Assembly (NCBI RefSeq): GCF_022682495.2
Contig: NC_071392.1
Coordinates: forward strand, 131,253,318 to 131,317,317
Direction: 5' to 3'
Source of the DNA: Desmodus rotundus
Taxonomy: Eukaryota; Chordata; Mammalia; Chiroptera; Phyllostomidae
Length of the DNA: 64,000 bases
Part shown: positions 55,906 to 64,000 of the stretch, piece by piece
Position numbering within the stretch: the stretch's first letter is position 1
Layout of the letters: each line of letters opens with the position of its first letter
The notes under the pieces: model-generated
Seen by the model: the letters and a program-made list of their open reading frames with translations, nothing else
Told to the model about the DNA's origin: nothing
Databases searched by the model: none
Made by a program: the position numbers and the translations under genes

Positions 55906-58809
55906 TAGAGTTCTAAAGAAAGTCATTACTCAAGATAAAGAAGCTTTGTGTTCCTGCATGAGAACATGGTATTCCTGTTTTGCCAACCTTCTTGTTCTTT
56001 GCCTTCCAATCTTGTTCATGAGAGGTTCACTCAGAGCCAAGCAAGTGGAACAAAGAAGGCAGTGGAATGAAACTTCCTAAGATTTCAGTATAATAGTACA
56101 GTGAAAACACTGGCATCATCATCATTACCTATTAATACAAAAATGTAAGCTTGAAATTCTGGTGGCATGCATAATTAACTATTTTGTATTATGTATTGTA
56201 ATGTATATGATGTGGACCTACTCCACAGATTCTCGGGTAGCTGTTGTTGATAGACTCATGGAAATGGGAACTGAGAGTGGCTTTGCCACTCCCTGGTCAG
56301 CATTCTTCATCAGTCTCCCCTGTGTAAATGCGCTTGAATCTGCAAAAGGTCTGGGTCTCCACTGCTTACTAGAATGAAGCAAGATGGGGAGCAGAGGCTG
56401 CCCCTCACAAGACATTATTAGACCAAGGGGCTCCTACCTCGTTATCTAGTATGTATTTTATTCTGAGACCTTGGTCTCATTACAGTTTAAATGTTGTTCT
56501 CTTACTTTAGCTGCTTATTTAATTGAGAACATTTCAGTGAAAAAAATGTTTAAAACACTGAAATTATAAAGAATCTGGGGTCATGCAGAGGTTTTAATTG
56601 ATCCCTGTGATGAATGAATCAATATGACTCCCCCGTGCCAAGCCTCCTTTTCTCGATCTCTCAAGGCCTTTATCCCATCTCCATCAGCACAGAACAGCTT
56701 AATGTTTTTGGCTAACTGCACTGTGAGTTATGTTACTTTTAAAGCTTTGACTGCATAACCAAGAGGCTAAAGCCAGAGTAAGCAGAATAACTTATTTCTG
56801 TGCTATTTATTGCATGAAGAATTAAAAACGGCACCAACATGGTCATCTGTTTTACTTTTTATAGGCTCTGTCATCACTTTAATTGGTTGTTGTTAGAACA
56901 AATGTTTTAAAAGGAATATGTTGGCATGACTGTATTTGTTTACTTAATTTCTGATGACTTGAAGGACATTTATATCTATATGTTTTTAAAAAAAGGACTG
57001 TGGGCCATGGGAGCAGAGTAACCTATGAGCCCTTTCCAGACCTGGTCTGGTCCTGGTCCTGGGGAGGGTTAATGAGATTGCTGGGCTGAGCTATACTGGG
57101 TGAAGAGGTTGAAGGAAAGGAACCATAAACTTGAAAAGCTAGGGGCAGCATGCAGAAATCTCCCCATTTACAGTTAGCATATGTTTAATAGCAATCCAAA
57201 CGTCAAACCACCCTGAAAGATGGCTTTTAAAAATGCAAAAGCCAAGTTACCGTTGTTTTAAGGTAAGTAAAATTAAAAAGAAAATTGTTAATTTGTTTAG
57301 ACAGAGCTTATGAATCAATTAAGTCAGTAGGGAACTGACTTCAGTCTTGGACATGAGCATGGTTCATATGCCATAGCTTAGTAATCCAGTGATTACTTTT
57401 GGTTCTTTGAACATGGACAGTGATAGAAAAGCTTATCAATGCTGTGAAAAAAAGTTTTGCTTCCATGTTTGGGCCAAAATATACTTCCTGAATTGCTACT
57501 TCCTAACAATTTTTGTAAAATGTTATAACAGCATTTTGAAAAAATTTAGTTTCAGAAAAAGTCTCTAAAGATGAAAGGATTATTTTAAGTCTTCTTTATT
57601 CTTTTATACTATTCAAATTGTCTTCTCTGCCTTTTAAAAATTTTGGATAGGTGGGGTAACTCCATTGGTTAAACCTAAAGCAGACACCAAATAAGTCAAT
57701 ATAATGTCATCAGTGGAAATGGTCATGATGAATCCCATAGTCTAGCATATTTCCTACTGGTTAATTGATACATTATCTGGTTTGGGGCTGTACCATTATG
57801 ATTGTATGGGAAATGTGTGTTATAGTAAGCCAGACAGATGCTGCTGAACTCATAATGGGACTTCCTAGGTGTGTATGTCTCTTACTTCCAAGCAAGTGAG
57901 CATGTGCTGTCATTCATCTGGGTTCTGCTTTAATCTTCTTACCATCTAAGCATGATGCTTGTTTGGAGCCTAACAAGCACTCCCATAACTGTCTAATTAA
58001 TGAATTGCCAAAAGAGTTTACAAGTGACCAGATGTCACTTGTACATAGGGAATAGCTTGTTGGTGGAGTGCCACCTGTTTTCATGGTGTTATTATTATCT
58101 GTAAGTGTTAATTGATGGCCAGCTGTTTAATCTCTCTAGTATATTCAAGTCCTAAATTGGTTTTCTTGGATTGTGTGACTTTTATTTTCATGTGATATTT
58201 TAAACCATTGGAGATCAATTGATCAATCATTTTTTCCCTTGTGTCTTTTACTCACTTAAGCACCTTATATTTAATAAAATGTTAAAGCTTTTCTGGTGTG
58301 AAAAATTCTACAAATCAAAGCACATGGTACAGTAGAACATATCTATGGATCGTATTTCCTGTTGTGATCATTATTTTTACGTTATTGGGGGACAGGTGGA
58401 AGGGACTCAATTCTTAGGAGGTTTCTACTCTTATATAATATAAAGGGAAAGGTCTAGAATGATGCAAATTATTCTTGTCAAGTTTATGATTCTTGACCTT
58501 TATAGAATAATCTCTATCCTGGTTAATTAGCAAAATGAAAGTGCAGTTTCTTTGAAATACCGTCACTCATCACCTTCAAAACAGCTTTAACTCTTTAAAG
58601 CCTATGTCACATCAAAATTGACACTAAAAGCCTCACTTTTACAGGATAGTAGAAATGCCATTTCTAGTTTATTCCTGGGGAAATAAGCACAGAACTCTTC
58701 CTACCAATGATTATAGAACTACTTTGATAGCTGAGTGGGACTAGAGTATTTTTAGCAAAGTGTCCTGTTAAACCATTCTGGCAAGATTTATCTAATTATG
58801 TTTTCTCTG
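55906..58809. other. Longest repeat-poor intron stretch
   Basis: Nearly 2.9 kb with no recognised transposon and few open frames, AT-rich, with several TAATTA-like and CAAGTG-type motifs. It contains a perfect 10-bp dyad at 58019-58043. It is the best place in the window to look for conserved non-coding sequence; no function can be assigned. Confidence 0.5.
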
Positions 58810-58811
58810 TT

Positions 58812-58945
58812 AAAAAATGGGGTGGAGGAATCGAGCAAAAGGAAGAAGGATCATGAACATGGACAGCAGTGTGATGATTCCAGGGGGGAGGGAGGTATAA
58901 GGGGATTAAGTGGTAATGGAAAAAATACAATAAAAAATTTTAAAA
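58812..58945 (+). mobile_element. Short L1-type 3' end
   Basis: The G-rich stretch ccaggggggagggaggtataagg, then gattaagtggtaatgg and aaaaaatacaataaaaaat with a terminal A-rich tract. It ends the way other bat L1 3'UTRs do, though it is a different subfamily. Possible duplication ttaaaaaatg / tttaaaaatg. Confidence 0.6.
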
Positions 58946-59007
58946 ATGTATCTACAATGAAATAAAGCCTGCATTGAGATATCCTTCTGTTTAGAATTCA
59001 CAATTAA

Positions 59008-60420
59008 GAGAGAGAAGATGGCAGCGAGATAGGTGGGAGCAGAGTTAGCTTCCCCCTGCATCTGGGTGAAACACCTACCCACTCTACTGAGAAACAAAGC
59101 GAACAGCCAAAAGCAGCCCAGCGTTTATGAAGATAGGAGACCAAAAAGTACAGAGGACACTGAGAAAACAGAAGGTAAGGGGACTGCTTCAGGACAAAAA
59201 GGTCCCTGGGACCAACGCGGGGACCAGGGTGGCTACAGCCCCAGGCCCGCCCACCCGTGGTGGGCCTGCTGCAGGACTCCTGGGAGAGAGCCAGGTTAAG
59301 GGCCCCCTCCTCTGCCAAACAAGGCCTGAGCAACACTGTGAGAGACCTGGTTGCCTAAAGTCGCAGGGAGGGGAATAAGGACAAGCGAAAACCCAGGGAG
59401 ACCGCAGGTGCTGGCCAAGGAGAGTTGAAAGTTGGGCCGCATGCAATCCTGACCCAGACAGCCCCCGGCCTAGCTAAAGAGGTGGGCTGTGTGAGAGGTC
59501 AGGCCCTTCCTTGTACAGAGGGAGCCACAGGAGTAAGCAGGAGGATTTTTCCCAAAAAGAAAAAAACCCTCTGGGGCACTTTGGGGAATTCCCCTGCAGC
59601 AACAGCTCCAGTCTCCTCTCCACCCCACCACCCCTCGGGGGTCTGTGCGCACCTCATCTCGGAGGGAGCTGAGACTACAGGCACCACCCGGGGCAGGGTG
59701 CACAGCAACAGGGAGTGTGCCTATCCACCAGGGAGTGCACGCACCTCATTTCAGAGGGAGCTAAGACTACAGGAACCATCCGGGGGAGGGTGCCCAGTGA
59801 ATGGAAGTGTCTGCACCTCATCTCGGAGGGAACTGCGACCACAGGAAACAGGGAGAGTGCGAATCAAGGAAGGCTCTGCAGGCACACCCATAGCCCGGAG
59901 AAGGCCTACCATAAAAAAAGAGTGGGTAGAAGCTGGGAACACCAGGATTCCTCCTGGAAGAGCAAAACCACCAACAAAGGAATCACCAACAGATAACAAC
60001 AGAAGAAGGTGAAGGAGGGAGTGGAAGTCACACTAACTCAACCCAGGATCTATATGGAGATACAACTAAATAGTGAGAACAAAAAACTGAACAAGAGCAA
60101 GAGAAAAGCCTCAAAACCTTGTAAACACGGAAGAACCAGCTCCAACACAACCTGCCCACACCTGTACAACAGAACAAAAGAGGTGGGGGACAGACTGACC
60201 CTCAGATAACCAGCTGGTGGGAAAGACCCACCAAAGACAGACCCAACAAGAACCAAAAACCAAAGACATACACAGAGCCAACAGAAACCACAGCCCAAGA
60301 TCAGTAAGATCAGGAGAAAATCTCACAGGTACTCTACCACAGAAGTTTACACCCAAAACTCAGGGGGCCAGAACAGAACAACTTAAGAAGCAGAGGCTAA
60401 CAGGCAGAGTCTCACAAACA
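59008..60420 (+). promoter_or_regulatory. L1 5'UTR (internal promoter region)
   Basis: L1 5'UTRs act as internal Pol II promoters. This one is moderately GC-rich and contains three imperfect repeats of a 72-92-bp unit that starts acctcatctcggagggagct (59651, 59743, 59815). It also holds a 195-codon sense frame (59425-60012). An in-frame ATG at 60217 would extend ORF1 N-terminally, but the conserved L1 start MGRHRNNPQMKGKG is at 60421. Confidence 0.75.
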
Positions 60421-61341
60421 ATGGGAAGACACAGAAACAATCCCCAAATGAAAGGAAAGGGGGAAGTCTCAGAAACAATGCTAAAGGAAAAAGAGGCAAG
60501 TCAACTATCAGATTCTGAGTTCAAGGAATTGGTTATGAGGAAGCTTAATGAGCTCACACAGAATTACCAAAAACTACAGGGAAACTACAATGAACTCACT
60601 GCAAACTACATCAACATGAAAAAGGAAATACAAACTATCAACAAAGGCCAAGAGGAAATGAAGAATACAATTTCTAAACTGAAGAACACAGTAGAAGGAA
60701 TCAAAAGCAGACTTGATGAAGCAGAGGACCGGATCAGCGAACTGGAGGACAAGGTAGAAAAAAACAACCAGAATGAGCAAGAAAAGAACAAGAGGCTCAG
60801 AAAGAATGAAGAGGGATTAAGGGAAATACAGGACAACATGAAACGTAGTATCCGTATAATAGGGATACCAGAAGGAGAAGAAGAAGAGCAAGGGATAGAA
60901 AACCTGTTTGAAAAAGTAATGATGGAAAATTTCCCTAATTTGATGAGAGAAAAAGTCACACAAATTCAGGAATCACAGAGAGTGCCAATCAAGAGGAACC
61001 CAAAGAGGCCCACTTCAAGACACATCATACTTAAAATGGCAAAATTCCAAGACAAAGAGAGGATCTTAAAGGCAGCAAGGGAGAAACAGGAAGTAACATA
61101 CAAGGGAACCCTGATAAGGTTAGCAACTGACTTCTCAATGGAAACGCTCCAAGCCAGAAGAGAATGGCAAAAAATATTCCAAGCAATGAGAACCAGAGGC
61201 CTGCAACCAAGACTACTTTACCCAGCAAGGCTCTCAATCAAGATAGAAGGCCAAATAAGGAGTTTCCAAGACAAAAGAAGTCTAAAAGAATACACCTCCA
61301 CCAAACCAGCTCTGCAAGAGATGGTAAAGGGGCTGCTGTAA
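60421..61341 (+). CDS. LINE-1 ORF1p (intact)
   Basis: 306 codons with no stop, starting MGRHRNNPQMKGKG and ending QEMVKGLL. L1 ORF1p is a trimeric nucleic-acid chaperone that packages L1 RNA into cytoplasmic particles. Domains: a coiled coil about residues 35-140 (heptad-rich NELTQNYQKL..., ISKLKNTV...LDEAEDRISELEDK), an RRM-like domain from about 143 (SIRIIGIPEGEEEEQ), and the C-terminal domain from about 200 (RHIILKM..., ETLQARREW, LLYPARL). The length is close to the family norm (human 338). An upstream in-frame ATG at 60217 exists but lies in 5'UTR-like sequence. It is intact although ORF2 is dead. Confidence 0.9.
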   Translation: MGRHRNNPQMKGKGEVSETMLKEKEASQLSDSEFKELVMRKLNELTQNYQKLQGNYNELTANYINMKKEIQTINKGQEEMKNTISKLKNTVEGIKSRLDEAEDRISELEDKVEKNNQNEQEKNKRLRKNEEGLREIQDNMKRSIRIIGIPEGEEEEQGIENLFEKVMMENFPNLMREKVTQIQESQRVPIKRNPKRPTSRHIILKMAKFQDKERILKAAREKQEVTYKGTLIRLATDFSMETLQARREWQKIFQAMRTRGLQPRLLYPARLSIKIEGQIRSFQDKRSLKEYTSTKPALQEMVKGLL

Positions 61342-61395
61342 GGAAAGGAAGGAAAAGAGAGAAAGAGGGAAGAACACAGGTACAAAGAATCGATA

Positions 61396-64000
<2,605 letters not shown>

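Noticed and set aside
60217..60420. N-terminal extension of L1 ORF1
   Set aside because: An in-frame ATG exists, but the conserved ORF1p start motif is at 60421 and the upstream sequence looks like 5'UTR.

Overview
This is a mammalian, almost certainly bat, genomic window. The decisive marks are at least nine copies of the bat tRNA-derived VES SINE (head of the type ccctggctggtgtggctcag), young LINE-1 copies and L1-derived HAL1 ('half-L1') copies, all in an AT-rich, intron-like background. VES points to Yangochiroptera. No Helitron was recognised, which weakly argues against a vespertilionid. The species cannot be fixed from the sequence.

The only host gene found is DTD1 (D-aminoacyl-tRNA deacylase 1), on the + strand. 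One 107-bp coding exon (11890-11996) is flanked by a clean acceptor and a gtaagt donor and carries the Asn-Asp-Gly-Pro-Val-Thr motif of the DTD active site. Everything else reads as parts of the two flanking DTD1 introns. The preceding and last coding exons were not seen.

Layout. 1-3924: a HAL1 fragment, an L1 endonuclease-region fragment split by a VES SINE, and a 5'-truncated L1 (minus). 3925-6416: unique intron with one MIR. 6417-10423: an older HAL1 split by a younger full-length HAL1, both minus and both with target-site duplications (TSDs). 10424-14249: unique sequence, ancient L1 and L2 remnants and the DTD1 exon. 14250-15073: an ERV solo LTR with a 4-bp TSD. 15074-28054: unique intron with old L1, L2 and MER5-like pieces and VES SINEs. 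28055-30360: a hAT-type non-autonomous transposon next to a second full-length young HAL1. 30361-42321: unique intron with several L1 3' ends and VES copies. 42322-46340: a HAL1 (plus) interrupted by an L1 that carries an apparent 263-bp 3' transduction. 46341-59007: unique intron with scattered repeats, including a repeat-poor stretch at 55906-58809. 59008-64000: the 5' part of a long L1 with an intact ORF1 and a heavily frameshifted ORF2 that runs off the window.

No host operon, CRISPR array or new host pathway is present. The interest lies in retrotransposon biology: an L1 3' transduction nested in a HAL1, two HAL1 copies sharing the same ORF1 stop codon, a common 3' terminus in L1 and HAL1, a SINE insertion with extra 3' sequence, and L1 5'UTR tandem repeats within a long open frame. 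Family names are recognised from memory of consensus sequences; no database search was run.
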